A stretch of 64,000 bases of DNA from Lacibacter sp. H375 (GCF_037892425.1 NZ_JBBKTT010000002.1:1-64000), one strand, 5' to 3'. Counted from the first letter of the stretch, positions 46,506-56,459 are shown. Numbers and translations: made by a program. The notes: generated from the letters alone by a model not told the origin.

Positions 46506-48143
46506 ATGGCAAAGCAAATCTTCTTCGACATTGAAGGAAGAAATAAGATGAAAAAAGGTGTTGACATTCTGGCCAACGCTGTGAAAGTTACACTCGGTCC
46601 TAAAGGACGTAACGTAGTAATTGAAAAGAAATTTGGTGCACCAGCGGTAACAAAAGATGGTGTTACTGTTGCAAAAGAAATTGAACTGGAAGATCCTATT
46701 GAGAACATGGGTGCTCAAATGGTGAAAGAAGTAGCTTCTAAAACTGCAGATATTGCAGGTGATGGTACTACTACTGCAACTGTATTGGCGCAATCAATTA
46801 TCAGCGAAGGTTTGAAAATGGTTGCTGCAGGTGCAAACCCAATGGATCTGAAACGTGGTATTGATAAAGCTGTAAGATTGGTGGTTGAAAATTTAAAAAG
46901 CCAATCACAAACTGTTGGCAACGACAGCAAAAAAATTCAACAGGTTGCTACGATTTCTGCAAACAACGACGAAACAATCGGTAAGCTGATTGCTGAAGCA
47001 TTTGCAAAAGTTGGTAAAGAAGGTGTGATCACTGTTGAAGAAGCAAAAGGTACTGATACTACTGTTGATGTAGTAGAAGGTATGCAATTCGATCGTGGGT
47101 ACATTTCTCCATACTTCGTTACAAACAGCGAAAAAATGGAAGTTGAATTGCAGAACCCATACATCCTTATCTACGATAAGAAGATCTCTGCAATGAAAGA
47201 TATTCTTCACATTCTTGAGAAAGTTGCTCAAAGCGGTCGTCCGTTGTTGATCATCTCTGAAGATCTTGAAGGTGAAGCATTGGCAACATTGGTTGTAAAC
47301 AAACTGCGTGGTACATTGAAAGTGGCTGCTGTAAAAGCTCCGGGCTTTGGTGACCGTCGTAAAGAAATGCTTACTGATATTGCAATTCTCACTGCAGGTA
47401 CAGTTATCAGCGAAGAACAAGGTTACAAATTAGAGAATGCTGATTTGACTTACTTAGGTCAGGCTTCTTCTGTAACAATTGATAAGGATAACACAACAGT
47501 TGTTGGTGGCAAAGGAAAGAAAACCGACATCACTGCACGTGTAAACCAGATCAAAGCACAGGTTGAGAACACAACTTCTGATTACGATAAAGAAAAATTA
47601 CAAGAGCGTCTTGCTAAGTTAGCTGGTGGAGTTGCTGTATTGTACATTGGTGCTGCTACTGAAATGGAAATGAAAGAAAAGAAAGACCGTGTTGATGATG
47701 CATTACATGCAACAAGAGCTGCGGTTGAAGAAGGTATTGTTCCAGGTGGTGGTGTTGCTTACATCCGTGCAATTGATGCATTGGAAGCAAAAGTTCGTGG
47801 ACAAATTGAAGATGAGCAAACCGGTATGCAGATCGTTCGTCGTGCACTGGAAGAACCAATGCGTACATTAACTGCAAACGCAGGTATTGATGGTTCTATC
47901 GTTGTACAGAAGATCAAAGAAGGTAAAGGCGATTTCGGTTTCAATGCACGTACAGAAGTGTATGAGAACCTGTTTAAAGCTGGAGTAATTGATCCTACTA
48001 AAGTTAGCCGTGTTGCCTTGGAAAATGCAGCATCTATTGCAGGTATGTTGTTAACAACAGAAGCTGTAATTGCTGACAAGCCAAAGAAAGAAGAGCCACA
48101 TGCACATGGTGCTCCTGATATGGGCGGCATGGGTGGTTACTAA
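46506..48143 (+). CDS. groEL: Chaperonin GroEL
   Basis: 545 residues. It has the usual [26 protein letters not shown], the ATP-binding [12 protein letters not shown] and the [12 protein letters not shown] motifs, and ends with a shortened GGM tail (MGGMGGY). GroEL folds cytosolic proteins with GroES. A hairpin terminator (48228-48256) and then a stronger one (48413-48452) follow. Confidence 0.98.
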   Translation: MAKQIFFDIEGRNKMKKGVDILANAVKVTLGPKGRNVVIEKKFGAPAVTKDGVTVAKEIELEDPIENMGAQMVKEVASKTADIAGDGTTTATVLAQSIISEGLKMVAAGANPMDLKRGIDKAVRLVVENLKSQSQTVGNDSKKIQQVATISANNDETIGKLIAEAFAKVGKEGVITVEEAKGTDTTVDVVEGMQFDRGYISPYFVTNSEKMEVELQNPYILIYDKKISAMKDILHILEKVAQSGRPLLIISEDLEGEALATLVVNKLRGTLKVAAVKAPGFGDRRKEMLTDIAILTAGTVISEEQGYKLENADLTYLGQASSVTIDKDNTTVVGGKGKKTDITARVNQIKAQVENTTSDYDKEKLQERLAKLAGGVAVLYIGAATEMEMKEKKDRVDDALHATRAAVEEGIVPGGGVAYIRAIDALEAKVRGQIEDEQTGMQIVRRALEEPMRTLTANAGIDGSIVVQKIKEGKGDFGFNARTEVYENLFKAGVIDPTKVSRVALENAASIAGMLLTTEAVIADKPKKEEPHAHGAPDMGGMGGY

Positions 48144-48412
48144 AAAATGCAAAGTGAGAAGTTGGAAGTACGAAGTGCTTTTATTTTTCTTCACCCAGGC
48201 AAATAGTAACAGCTTGAAAATAAAAGAAAAGTCCTCTGGTAATACAGGGGACTTTGCAATTCAATTATTCATCACGATAAAAACCATGAGAAATGAAAAA
48301 AGTAAACATGCTTTTACCGTTTATGCAGAAATTGAAAAGCAAATTAGATTTGTTATTACTAAGGATAAGGAAGAGAGATGATGATTCTTTTGACAACCCT
48401 TATTTGATCTAT
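48144..48412. other. Spacer after groEL
   Basis: Contains GAAGTTGGAAGTACGAAGTG words (48153-48173), a hairpin (AAAGTCC-TCTG with CAGG-GGACTTT, 48228-48256) that is a plausible weak terminator, and a 31-codon frame (48286-48381, starting MRNEKSKHAFTVYAEIEK) that may be a remnant or chance. Confidence 0.45.
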
Positions 48413-48452
48413 TAAAGCAATAACTCCCGTCACTGCGGGAGTTATTGCTTTA
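48413..48452. terminator. Bidirectional terminator between groEL and the Nudix gene
   Basis: 17-bp perfect stem (48413-48429 with 48436-48452) around TCACTG. Its right arm contains the stop codon of the minus-strand Nudix gene. Confidence 0.88.
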
Positions 48453-49070
48453 GTCAATATACGGTTCAATATTTTTAGTTATTACTTTCTCGTAAACCAA
48501 ATCAAGCTGTGTTTTTAAAATTCGGTTAGTGGAAAGCTCAGGTAAATCGTTAATGTCAAAATAACCAATATCTAATACATCAAACCCTTTTTGCAGATTG
48601 ATTGAAAGTGCAGTACAATAGAAAACCATTTTAAATACATAATGCGGTTCAGGTGGATGATCATGTTTGTTCTTATCAAACACAGCAAGCAATTGTTTTA
48701 CTTCTGCATCCAGCCCCGTTTCTTCTTTTATTTCTTTGATGATGGTTTCCTTTGGACTATAACCAACATCAGCCCAGCCACCCGGTAACGACCATCTGTT
48801 ATCAGTTGATTCTTTTACCAGCAGAATTTTGTTATCTGCATTTAATATCAATCCACGTATATCAACCTTTGCTGTTGGGTAATCTTTTGCAACAGGAAGT
48901 AATATATTCAACTCTTCAACACTGTTAATGCTGAATGTACTTAACTGGCGAAGAGATATTTCTCTTAATTCTTCATAACGCTCCTTATCAAATTCATTAT
49001 TATGGTAGAGTAGTCCAAGATCAGCAATTGATTTAAGTCTTGCAATATCACGTATAAGGTCATTGTTCAT
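48450..49070 (-). CDS. Nudix hydrolase
   Basis: 206 residues. A helical N-terminal domain (about 1-60, DLIRDIARLKSIADLGLLYH) precedes the Nudix fold. The box reads GGWADVGYSPKETIIKEIKEETGL: the metal-binding EE of KEIKEETG is kept, but the first Glu is Asp and the Arg of REUXEE is Lys. The N-terminal domain is of the type found in nucleoside-diphosphate-sugar Nudix enzymes. Third gene of a minus-strand operon (HU-like, YhhN, Nudix), 11 bases after the YhhN gene. Confidence 0.9.
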   Translation of the reverse strand: MNNDLIRDIARLKSIADLGLLYHNNEFDKERYEELREISLRQLSTFSINSVEELNILLPVAKDYPTAKVDIRGLILNADNKILLVKESTDNRWSLPGGWADVGYSPKETIIKEIKEETGLDAEVKQLLAVFDKNKHDHPPEPHYVFKMVFYCTALSINLQKGFDVLDIGYFDINDLPELSTNRILKTQLDLVYEKVITKNIEPYID

Positions 49071-49081
49071 ACTTTAACTGG

Positions 49082-49753
49082 TTAGTTCTTTTTCTGATTT
49101 GTCAATGCGCCTTTCACAATCAGGTACTGTGCAGATGCATAAGTGAGCATTACACATAAGCTTAACGCAACATGATTCATGGCAAACAGGTTAACTGCAA
49201 GGAGTGAATCAGAAATGACGAAGAGTAAAGCTCCTGTGAAAAACAAAACAGCTGCATCATTACTCAATCTCCGTCTTGTATTAATAGCCATCAGCAGCAT
49301 CGTGCCAATGGTAAAGCCGTAAACGGTTACGGGTATTTTTAGTGCATCAAGAAAAGGGTAGAGAAGCCACAGGAAAATCAGAATGTAAACCAATACTGGA
49401 ATGCCGGTCAATGGTTGTAATTGTAGCAATCCCTTCTTGTTATTTCCTGATTTAATAAAGTAAACGATGTAAAAAATATGAGCCAGTAGAAAAGAAACCA
49501 GGCCGGGAATAAACATTCCTTTCATTTGCAGCAATACATCGCCTGCCCACGAAAGAAACAATGCTAAAAGTATAAGAGTGAATAAGAGGCCGTTGCGTTT
49601 AGCTGATGCAGTATAAAACCCAATCATCAACAATGGCATAAGCAATGGTTTGGTAAACCATCGTAATTGTGGCTGATCAAAATAAATGAATAATAATTCA
49701 AGCACCACCACCAACGCATAGATGCTAAAGATGATCCTGGCCTGCTGCTTCAT
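49082..49753 (-). CDS. YhhN-family membrane protein (lysoplasmalogenase-like)
   Basis: 223 residues with about eight short membrane segments. The family pattern KPLLMPLLMIGF near the N-terminus, ALFLSWAGDVLL and the C-terminal GALLFVISDSLLAV with two membrane-embedded Asp residues are visible. Human members (TMEM86) hydrolyse lysoplasmalogens; the bacterial substrate is less certain. One base separates it from the upstream HU-like gene, so the two are surely co-transcribed. Confidence 0.85.
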   Translation of the reverse strand: MKQQARIIFSIYALVVVLELLFIYFDQPQLRWFTKPLLMPLLMIGFYTASAKRNGLLFTLILLALFLSWAGDVLLQMKGMFIPGLVSFLLAHIFYIVYFIKSGNNKKGLLQLQPLTGIPVLVYILIFLWLLYPFLDALKIPVTVYGFTIGTMLLMAINTRRRLSNDAAVLFFTGALLFVISDSLLAVNLFAMNHVALSLCVMLTYASAQYLIVKGALTNQKKN

Positions 49754-49754
49754 A

Positions 49755-50666
49755 CTAGTTCCCTTGTTTCACAACATCTGCTTTAATACCATACCAATTG
49801 CGGAGCGAATCTTTCACTTTGCTGCTATCGGAAAGTGATTTTTGCACGAGCAAAATAAGTTGGTAAGTGCTGCTGTCTTTCATGTTTAATGAAAGTTCTC
49901 TGCCTCTCGTTTTGTGAAAAGCTATGCGGGCATCTGCTTTCGCTTTTGTTGTAGCGGTTTCAATAACAAGTTTCAGAGAATTAGTATCAACAACAGTTGG
50001 TGGAGTAACAGGTAGTAAAGTATCCTTTGCAAGAATTGCAGTTGTATCTGACTGTTGAACAGTAGTATCAACCGGAGTAACCTGCTCAACAAGTGTTGTT
50101 TCAGGCTCTGGGGCTTTGTCTTTTTTGGGGATGGCCAAGTAAACGGCCCATCCCACAAGAGCCAACGCCACAATACTTCCAATAATAATGATCGGCTTTT
50201 TCGAACTCTTCAGTTCTTCATGTGAAAAATCAATTTCCTTTTCACCTTCAGCCAATACAGTACGGTCCCTCACATGATCTGTATTAATTGAGTCTATCTT
50301 TTCCAATGCAGGACTACCTTGCTCAAATGTAAACTGGTTGTCTTTTGTTTTATTGATGGAGCCAATACCTTTAATGGGGAAGGGTTTGCCAATATTGATC
50401 AACTGCATTCCATTGTTCACATACGATTCAAGATCGCTCATGGCAAGTGGTTTCATTTTTCCTGTCTGTTGCATCAGGAAAAGAAGTAAACCTTCATCGA
50501 CAGTGGCGTTGCGGTTGGTAGTAAATGAAATTGTGTCGGCCGGCCATCCTTCTTCTTTCAGATCGTAGATGTTTACCGAAGGATTAAGATCAAAACGGCC
50601 AAGCCCCGGAAGAGTAAGACTTTTCTCCTTGTACAAATACTGTGATAATATTTCCTGGATTTTCAC
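49755..50666 (-). CDS. Membrane protein with prokaryotic HU-like (CCDC81-type) domains and a SPOR-like end
   Basis: 303 residues. The N-terminal ~115 residues (MKIQEILSQYLYKEKSLTLPG and LGRFDLNPS) look like the paired HU/CCDC81-type domains found in Bacteroidota. One membrane helix follows at about 156-177 (KPIIIIGSIVALALVGWAVYL), then a Thr/Pro-rich linker and a small C-terminal domain (about 228-303) with SPOR-like strands (TYQLILLVQKS, YGIKADVVKQ). The topology puts the HU part in the cytosol and the SPOR-like part in the periplasm, where SPOR domains bind denuded septal glycan. A role linking division or envelope to DNA is inference. A TATGTTTG box lies 14 bases upstream. Confidence 0.75.
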   Translation of the reverse strand: MKIQEILSQYLYKEKSLTLPGLGRFDLNPSVNIYDLKEEGWPADTISFTTNRNATVDEGLLLFLMQQTGKMKPLAMSDLESYVNNGMQLINIGKPFPIKGIGSINKTKDNQFTFEQGSPALEKIDSINTDHVRDRTVLAEGEKEIDFSHEELKSSKKPIIIIGSIVALALVGWAVYLAIPKKDKAPEPETTLVEQVTPVDTTVQQSDTTAILAKDTLLPVTPPTVVDTNSLKLVIETATTKAKADARIAFHKTRGRELSLNMKDSSTYQLILLVQKSLSDSSKVKDSLRNWYGIKADVVKQGN

Positions 50667-50679
50667 GGATAATTTTTTT

Positions 50680-50687
50680 CAAACATA
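50680..50687 (-). promoter_or_regulatory. -7 box of the HU-like/YhhN/Nudix operon
   Basis: Minus-strand TATGTTTG, 13 bases before the start codon; no ideal TTG upstream. Confidence 0.5.
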
Positions 50688-50820
50688 CTTAAAAACCAGC
50701 TTTTATCATAGAAATAGAATGGCCTCAACCCGATCGGACCATTTTAAACGGCCAAATCCAGTGATTTTACTGATTCCGCAAATCTTCGTTAAAGAAGACA
50801 TAGGGCTGAACGCTCTTGCT

Positions 50821-50828
50821 TACATTTG
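50821..50828 (+). promoter_or_regulatory. -7 box of the small membrane protein gene
   Basis: Perfect TACATTTG 14 bases before the ATG at 50843, implying a very short leader. Confidence 0.5.
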
Positions 50829-50842
50829 CCAAAAAATAACAG

Positions 50843-51169
50843 ATGCTGTCGGCAGAGGAAAAAGAGTTTATGCAATGGTGGGAGCAAAACCGTAGCAAGG
50901 AAAAGAGATTATTGAGTCAGCTCACAATAGGGTTGCCATTAGGTCTTGCATTTGGATTTCCTATTTTGCTGAGTGTAATGTTCAGGGGCTGGTATAAAAA
51001 TATGCCTTATGTTTCCGGATCACAATTAACCATTATCCTCATCGCTGTTTTACTGGTAGTAGTTTTCTATGCTATTTTCAAGATGCGTTTTAAATGGGAG
51101 ATGAACGAACAGCGTTATCTTGAACTGAAGCAAAAATTGGAGATTGAGGCAACGTTAGAAGAAAAATGA
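50843..51169 (+). CDS. Small two-helix membrane protein, function unknown
   Basis: 108 residues: a charged N-terminus (SAEEKEFMQWWEQNRSKEKR), two membrane helices (about 26-46 and 60-80), and a basic-acidic helical tail. I do not recognise a family beyond the pattern seen in many Bacteroidota genomes. A TACATTTG box just upstream and the lack of overlap support it being real. The FKBP lipoprotein gene follows 58 bases later on the same strand. Confidence 0.7.
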   Translation: MLSAEEKEFMQWWEQNRSKEKRLLSQLTIGLPLGLAFGFPILLSVMFRGWYKNMPYVSGSQLTIILIAVLLVVVFYAIFKMRFKWEMNEQRYLELKQKLEIEATLEEK

Positions 51170-51227
51170 TTGTCAAAATAAAGCAGGTCATTTTAAAAGA
51201 ATTTGAACAAAAACAAAATAAGTTAAC

Positions 51228-51740
51228 ATGAAGTATGTAGTTGGATTATTGATGGCAGTAGCTATGTTAAGTGCTTGTAAGAAAAAAAACAGCAATGAAT
51301 GCCCTTACTCGGCTGAGAACACATCAGCTTCTGCACAGGAAGAAGCAGTGGTAACAGATTATATTGCGGCAAATAGCATTACAGGAGCCGTAGAGTTGGG
51401 TACTTCGGGATTGTATTACGTTATAGACGCACAAGGAAACACAAATAAACCTGCGCTTTGCAATACCGTAGTGGTAAAGTATAAAGGGCAACTTGCAAAC
51501 GGAACAATTTTCGATCAAACAACCGGAACATCCACAGCATCTTTCACATTGGGCGGTTTAATTGAAGGCTGGAACCGGGGTATGCAATTAGTTGGAGAGG
51601 GTGGTAAGATCAGGTTGTATATTCCATCTTCATTGGGTTATGGCGCAGCTGGGTCCTTTAATCCGAATACCGGCTTATACACAATTCCTCAAAATGCGAT
51701 GCTCATTTTTGATGTTGAAATTGTCGCTGTTTATAAATAA
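51228..51740 (+). CDS. FKBP-type peptidyl-prolyl cis-trans isomerase, lipoprotein
   Basis: 170 residues. Lipobox LSACK (Cys17), a short linker, then one FKBP domain (about 70-170): VVVKYKGQLANGTIFDQ, FTLGGLIEGWNRGMQLVGEGGK, and IPSSLGYGAAG with the usual aromatic pocket residues, ending in LIFDVEIVAVYK. It speeds proline isomerisation in proteins of the periplasm or outer-membrane inner face. Followed by a terminator and sdaA. Confidence 0.93.
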   Translation: MKYVVGLLMAVAMLSACKKKNSNECPYSAENTSASAQEEAVVTDYIAANSITGAVELGTSGLYYVIDAQGNTNKPALCNTVVVKYKGQLANGTIFDQTTGTSTASFTLGGLIEGWNRGMQLVGEGGKIRLYIPSSLGYGAAGSFNPNTGLYTIPQNAMLIFDVEIVAVYK

Positions 51741-51761
51741 GTAGTAGCAACAAGCTAGTAG

Positions 51762-51793
51762 AAAAGCTCTCCCAAATAACGGGGAGCTTTTTT
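51762..51793 (+). terminator. Terminator after the FKBP gene
   Basis: AAAAGCTC-T-CCC (51762-51773, one bulged T) pairs with GGGGAGCTTTT (51781-51791), ending in six T. Confidence 0.8.
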
Positions 51794-51800
51794 GTTTACT

Positions 51801-51808
51801 TACTTTTG
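51801..51808 (+). promoter_or_regulatory. -7 box of sdaA
   Basis: Perfect TACTTTTG between the FKBP terminator and the sdaA start, giving a leader of roughly ten bases. Confidence 0.5.
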
Positions 51809-51823
51809 TAAAAACTCAATCAC

Positions 51824-53251
51824 TTGTCGTACGAACCCATTTCCGTTTTTGATATGTTTAAGATTGGCGTTGGTCCATCCAGCAGTCATACGCTTGGGCC
51901 GTGGCGAGCCGCTCAACGTTTTGTTCAATCCATTCAAACAATACAACCGTTGGAAAAGGTGGAAACTGTGCGTGTATTACTCTATGGTTCATTGGCAAAA
52001 ACAGGTAAGGGACATGGAACTGATGTTGCTATTCAGTTAGGCTTGTGTGGCGAGGATCCAGTTACGTTTGATGTAAATGCAATTGATGCACGCATCAAAG
52101 ATATTGCTGACATGAATGAACTTCTGTTGGGAGGAAAACATGAAGTGGCTTTTGACCCTAGAGAGGATATTGATTTCTTAATGACAGAGAGTTTGCCTTT
52201 TCATCCCAATGCAGTTACATTTCTTGCTTCTTTTAAAGATGATACGTCTATAGCAGAAACATGGTATTCCATTGGCGGTGGTTTTGTGGTAAAAGAGAAC
52301 GAAGAAGCTACCGGCCATGCACAGGTGCAGCTGCCCTTCCCTGTTGATGCAGCCGAAGATCTATTGCATTGGTGCATGAAAACAGGCATGAGCATTAGTG
52401 AAATAGTGATGGAAAATGAAAATGCATGGCGCAGTGAAGAAGAAACTAAACAAGGCGTACTAAATATCTGGCGTGTAATGCAGGAGTGTATGTACAAAGG
52501 TTGCCATACAGAAGGATATTTACCCGGCGGTTTGAATGTTAAAAGACGAGGTGCTGGGTTGAATAAAAAATTATTACAACAAAAGCCATATTCTAATTTC
52601 CAGGAGTGGACAGGTGCCATACGCAACGGCGGAAATGATTTTAAATATACCCTCGATTGGGTAAGTTGTTTTGCTTTGGCCGTGAATGAAGAGAACGCAT
52701 CGTTCGGCAGGGTAGTAACTGCACCAACCAATGGAGCTGCGGGTGTTATACCTGCTGTGTTGATGTATTATGTTTGTTTTTGCGATGGTGCTGATGAAGA
52801 AAAGATCATTCGCTTCTTATTAACGGCTTCTGAAGTGGGCAGCATCTTTAAAAAAGGCTCAACTATTTCTGCAGCCATGGGTGGTTGTCAGGCCGAGATC
52901 GGCGTATCCAGCGCAATGGCTGCTGCTGCACTAACTGAATGTATGGGTGGCACACAGCGACAGGTATTAATGGCTGCAGAAATTGCAATGGAACATCATC
53001 TTGGTTTAACCTGCGATCCTATTGCCGGCCTTGTGCAGGTGCCATGTATTGAACGTAATACAATGGGCGCCATCAAAGCCATCACTGCCTCTCAGCTTGC
53101 CTTACAAAGCACACCCGATTATGCTAAGGTTTCATTAGATGGCGTGGTAAAAACCATGTGGGATACCGCCAAGGATATGAATCACAAATACAAAGAAACT
53201 GCCGAAGGTGGGTTGGCCATCAATATCCCCCTTTCTCTAAGTGAGTGTTGA
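51824..53251 (+). CDS. sdaA: L-serine dehydratase (iron-sulfur, single chain)
   Basis: 475 residues, beta and alpha parts fused. It opens [24 protein letters not shown], the fixed SdaA start, and carries the Fe-S Cys positions in [10 protein letters not shown] and [16 protein letters not shown], plus the [15 protein letters not shown] serine-binding loop. It converts L-serine to pyruvate and ammonia. The start is TTG at 51824: an in-frame stop lies at 51809-51811, so no upstream start exists, and the next ATG (residue 11) would cut into the conserved N-terminus. Confidence 0.95.
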   Translation: MSYEPISVFDMFKIGVGPSSSHTLGPWRAAQRFVQSIQTIQPLEKVETVRVLLYGSLAKTGKGHGTDVAIQLGLCGEDPVTFDVNAIDARIKDIADMNELLLGGKHEVAFDPREDIDFLMTESLPFHPNAVTFLASFKDDTSIAETWYSIGGGFVVKENEEATGHAQVQLPFPVDAAEDLLHWCMKTGMSISEIVMENENAWRSEEETKQGVLNIWRVMQECMYKGCHTEGYLPGGLNVKRRGAGLNKKLLQQKPYSNFQEWTGAIRNGGNDFKYTLDWVSCFALAVNEENASFGRVVTAPTNGAAGVIPAVLMYYVCFCDGADEEKIIRFLLTASEVGSIFKKGSTISAAMGGCQAEIGVSSAMAAAALTECMGGTQRQVLMAAEIAMEHHLGLTCDPIAGLVQVPCIERNTMGAIKAITASQLALQSTPDYAKVSLDGVVKTMWDTAKDMNHKYKETAEGGLAINIPLSLSEC

Positions 53252-53386
53252 TTACCGTTAGTTGTTAAAAAAAACAAAATCAGCAAACAATTATTAAGAA
53301 ATGCTGTTCTTTTGCAAACGATTTAAAAACCTGTTCAAAAGAGCGGTTTAAAATCAATAACTTTCTTTAACATAACGGTCTAAATA

Positions 53387-55084
53387 ATGGCAAACAACCA
53401 GGCAGCGAAAGACCTGAAACGTCCGCTGCAACGCTTACTACAGGTATTAAACCTGGAGCGCAAGGAGATAGGTGCAATTTATTTTTATGCAATTCTTGCA
53501 GGGGTGTTGCAGCTTGCTATGCCATTGGGTATACAAGCCATTATCAATTTTGTACTCGCCGGCCGTTTATCAACTTCTATCATAGTCTTAATTATTCTTG
53601 TTGTTATCAGTGTGTTTCTTACAGGTTTGCTCCAGGTAAACCAAATGAAGATCATTGAGAAAATTCAGCAACGGATATTCACCCGTTATTCATTTGAATT
53701 TGCATGGCGTATTCCCCGGCTCGATCTTAAAAAGATCGATCAGTATTATTTACCTGAGTTTGTAAACCGTTTTTTCGATACCGTTAATTTAGAAAAAAGC
53801 TTAAGCCGTTTGCTGCTCGATATTCCTGCTGCATTAATACAGGTATTGTTTGGTTTGATCCTGCTTTCGTTGTATGCAAATGTTTTCATCATCTTCAGCT
53901 TATTGGTGGTATTGATCCTTGTTGTTATTATTCGGGTAACGTATGCAAGAGGTTTATCAACCAGCCTCGATGAAAGCGAATACAAATATGAAGTTGCCGG
54001 CTGGCTCCAGGAAATAGCACGTGTACTGAAATCGTTCCAGTTTTCCCGTGGCTCGTCATTACCCATTGATAAAACTGATGCGTTGGTAACTAAATATCTT
54101 CATGCACGTACCAGCCATTTCCGTATTCTGCTGATGCAATACTGGACGTTGATCGGGTTTAAAATTCTGATCACTGCAGGTATGTTGATTGTTGGTGCAG
54201 TATTGCTTGTGGGTAATGAAATAAATGTAGGTCAGTTTGCGGCGGCGGAAATTGTGATCCTGTTGGTACTTGCGTCGGTGGAAAAACTGATCAGGAGTCT
54301 TGATAAGGTTTATGATATACTCACCAGTGTAGAAAAACTGGGAAAGGTTATAGATAAGCCATTAGAATCTGAAGGAACATTACAACCGGATCCTTCTGCA
54401 AACGGATTGTCAATTACTGTAAACGATCTGCATTTCAGTTATAACGATCAAACATCTATCCTGCATCAACTTTCATTCAACGTAAAACAGGGCGAGAAAG
54501 TTTGTATCAATGGCGGGGATGGTTCCGGTAAATCCACACTCTTGAAATTGCTAACAGGAGCTTATGCAGACTTTGGAGGAAGCATTCTCATAAACGATAT
54601 TCCTATCGGCAACTATAATCCTGCATTGCTGCGTGCAGAAACAGGTATCCTGTTTCATCAGCAGGATATCTTCGAGGGTAGTTTGTATGAAAATATTGCG
54701 CTGGGCGATACAACAGTAACAATTCCCCAAATAACATCACTTGCAACACAGCTTGGTATCAGTGATTTTATTTCATCACTCAAAAACGGATTCGATACAC
54801 AAATCGATGCTGCAGGAAAGCGATTGTCCAGTGCCGTTATACGAAAGGTATTGCTTCTCCGTGCGTTGGTATCGCATCCAAAATTACTCTTACTTGAAGA
54901 ACCATGGTTTGGCTTTGATGCAGACTGCCGTGAAAAAGTGCAGCAATATCTTCTGCAGCAAATACCCGGCACAACTGTATTGGTAATTTCAAACGATGAA
55001 GCTTTTGCCCGTAAATGTGATCGTGTTTTATATATGCAGGACGGACGCATTGTAAAAGAAGAGCAACCAACTGTAAACCCTTAA
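53387..55084 (+). CDS. ABC exporter subunit (membrane plus ATPase) with degenerate signature and switch motifs
   Basis: 565 residues: a transmembrane domain with six helices (about 25-320) and an ATPase domain (341-560). Walker A GGDGSGKST (376-384) and the Q-loop (FHQQD) are intact. The signature expected as LSGGQ reads LSSAV (480-484), Walker B reads LLLLEE with Glu504 in place of Asp, and the switch His is Asn536 (VISNDE). There is no C39 peptidase domain. With HlyD and TolC genes directly downstream it forms a type I secretion-like envelope exporter. ATP turnover may be slow or regulated; inactivity is not proven. Confidence 0.88.
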   Translation: MANNQAAKDLKRPLQRLLQVLNLERKEIGAIYFYAILAGVLQLAMPLGIQAIINFVLAGRLSTSIIVLIILVVISVFLTGLLQVNQMKIIEKIQQRIFTRYSFEFAWRIPRLDLKKIDQYYLPEFVNRFFDTVNLEKSLSRLLLDIPAALIQVLFGLILLSLYANVFIIFSLLVVLILVVIIRVTYARGLSTSLDESEYKYEVAGWLQEIARVLKSFQFSRGSSLPIDKTDALVTKYLHARTSHFRILLMQYWTLIGFKILITAGMLIVGAVLLVGNEINVGQFAAAEIVILLVLASVEKLIRSLDKVYDILTSVEKLGKVIDKPLESEGTLQPDPSANGLSITVNDLHFSYNDQTSILHQLSFNVKQGEKVCINGGDGSGKSTLLKLLTGAYADFGGSILINDIPIGNYNPALLRAETGILFHQQDIFEGSLYENIALGDTTVTIPQITSLATQLGISDFISSLKNGFDTQIDAAGKRLSSAVIRKVLLLRALVSHPKLLLLEEPWFGFDADCREKVQQYLLQQIPGTTVLVISNDEAFARKCDRVLYMQDGRIVKEEQPTVNP

Positions 55085-55094
55085 ACTAAACCAC

Positions 55095-56456
55095 ATGTCG
55101 TTTCAATTACTTACTCCCGATATACAGGAAAAAACAGGTAAGCCGCTTCGTTCGTTCAATGAAATTTACCGGCAACACAAATCCAGTAAAATACGGCGTT
55201 ACTTTTTTATCATTATTTGCATTACCATTATTATACTTTTTTTACCGTGGACACAAAACATCCGCAGTAACGGCACCGTAACAACGCTTCGCCAGGAGCA
55301 ACGGCCACAACAGGTGAACAATATTATTGCCGGTCGTATCGTAAAATGGTGGGTGAAAGAAGGCGACTTTGTGAAGAGGGGCGATACCATTGTACAGTTG
55401 GCAGAAATAAAAGATGATTACCTCGATCCGAATTTATTACAGCGCACCGAACAGCAATTGAGCGCAGAAAAAATGACGATCGATTATTATGAAGGCAAAG
55501 TAAATACTACCGGTCAACAAATTGAAGCACTGGAAAACGAACGGGAATTAAAGTTAAGTTCAATCGATAATAAACTCATACAGACAAAAAGGAAAGTGCA
55601 GAGTGACAGTATGAAAGTGAATGCAGCAATGAATGAAATGAATGTAGCTGATCGCCAACTCGAAGGCGCTGTGAAAATGTATGAACAGGGTGTAATTCCG
55701 TTGACTGAATTTGAACGAAGGAAAGTGTTGCATCAGAATGTGAATGCAAAAATGATTGGTGCGCAAAACGATTTCAACAATAGCAAACAGGATTTACTAA
55801 TACTGCAATTGGAACGTAATGCAGCCATTCAGGAATATGCAGAGAAGATTGCAAAAGCATCTGGAGATCGTTTTCAATCGCAATCACAAATTGCAACAGG
55901 GCAGGGTAAAGTAGCCAAGCTGCAAAATCAATATGATAATTACAGGATACGTAACGGACAATATTTTGTGTTGGCTCCGCAAGATGGGCAAGTGATAAAG
56001 GCAATGAAAGCCGGTATCAATGAAATGCTGAAAGAAGGCGACATGATAGTTGAAGTTGTACCGAAGCAATATCAACTCGCAGTTGAAGTTTGGGTAAAGC
56101 CAATGGATCTGCAACTGTTGAACATTGGTCAGAAAACACGTTTTATGTTCGATGGATTTCCTGCAATTGTTTTCAGTGGATGGCCGCAGGCATCGTATGG
56201 AACTTATGCCGGTGAAATTGTAGCGATCGAATCGAACCTCAGCAGCAATGGCATGTTTCGTGTATTGGTTGCCGAAGATAAGAACGAACGGCCATGGCCA
56301 ATGAATATGAAACTCGGCACAGGGGCTGTAAATTTTACATTGCTGAAAGATGTATCGGTGTGGTATGAATTGTGGCGGCAAATCAATGGTTTTCCTCCTG
56401 ACTATTACCGTCCGCAAACTACTGCAAACGGGAAAGAGGAAAAAGAAAAAAAATAA
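55095..56456 (+). CDS. HlyD-family membrane fusion protein
   Basis: 453 residues. One membrane helix (about 36-56, YFFIIICITIIILFLPW), a lipoyl-like half (IIAGRIVKWWVKEGDFVKRGDTI), a long coiled coil (about 110-275), the second lipoyl half (FVLAPQDGQVIKAMKAGINEMLKEGD) and a beta-barrel part. It bridges the inner-membrane ABC protein to the TolC-type outer-membrane channel. Ten bases after the ABC gene and three before the TolC gene, it is the middle of a three-gene operon. Confidence 0.93.
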   Translation: MSFQLLTPDIQEKTGKPLRSFNEIYRQHKSSKIRRYFFIIICITIIILFLPWTQNIRSNGTVTTLRQEQRPQQVNNIIAGRIVKWWVKEGDFVKRGDTIVQLAEIKDDYLDPNLLQRTEQQLSAEKMTIDYYEGKVNTTGQQIEALENERELKLSSIDNKLIQTKRKVQSDSMKVNAAMNEMNVADRQLEGAVKMYEQGVIPLTEFERRKVLHQNVNAKMIGAQNDFNNSKQDLLILQLERNAAIQEYAEKIAKASGDRFQSQSQIATGQGKVAKLQNQYDNYRIRNGQYFVLAPQDGQVIKAMKAGINEMLKEGDMIVEVVPKQYQLAVEVWVKPMDLQLLNIGQKTRFMFDGFPAIVFSGWPQASYGTYAGEIVAIESNLSSNGMFRVLVAEDKNERPWPMNMKLGTGAVNFTLLKDVSVWYELWRQINGFPPDYYRPQTTANGKEEKEKK

Positions 56457-56459
56457 GTA

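Noticed and set aside
48286-48381. 31-codon open frame after groEL
   Set aside because: Too short, no promoter box at a sensible distance, no recognisable domain; kept only as a remark.
50569-50895. 108-codon plus-strand frame overlapping the HU-like gene start and the small membrane gene
   Set aside because: It overlaps two better-supported genes and the promoter boxes between them.
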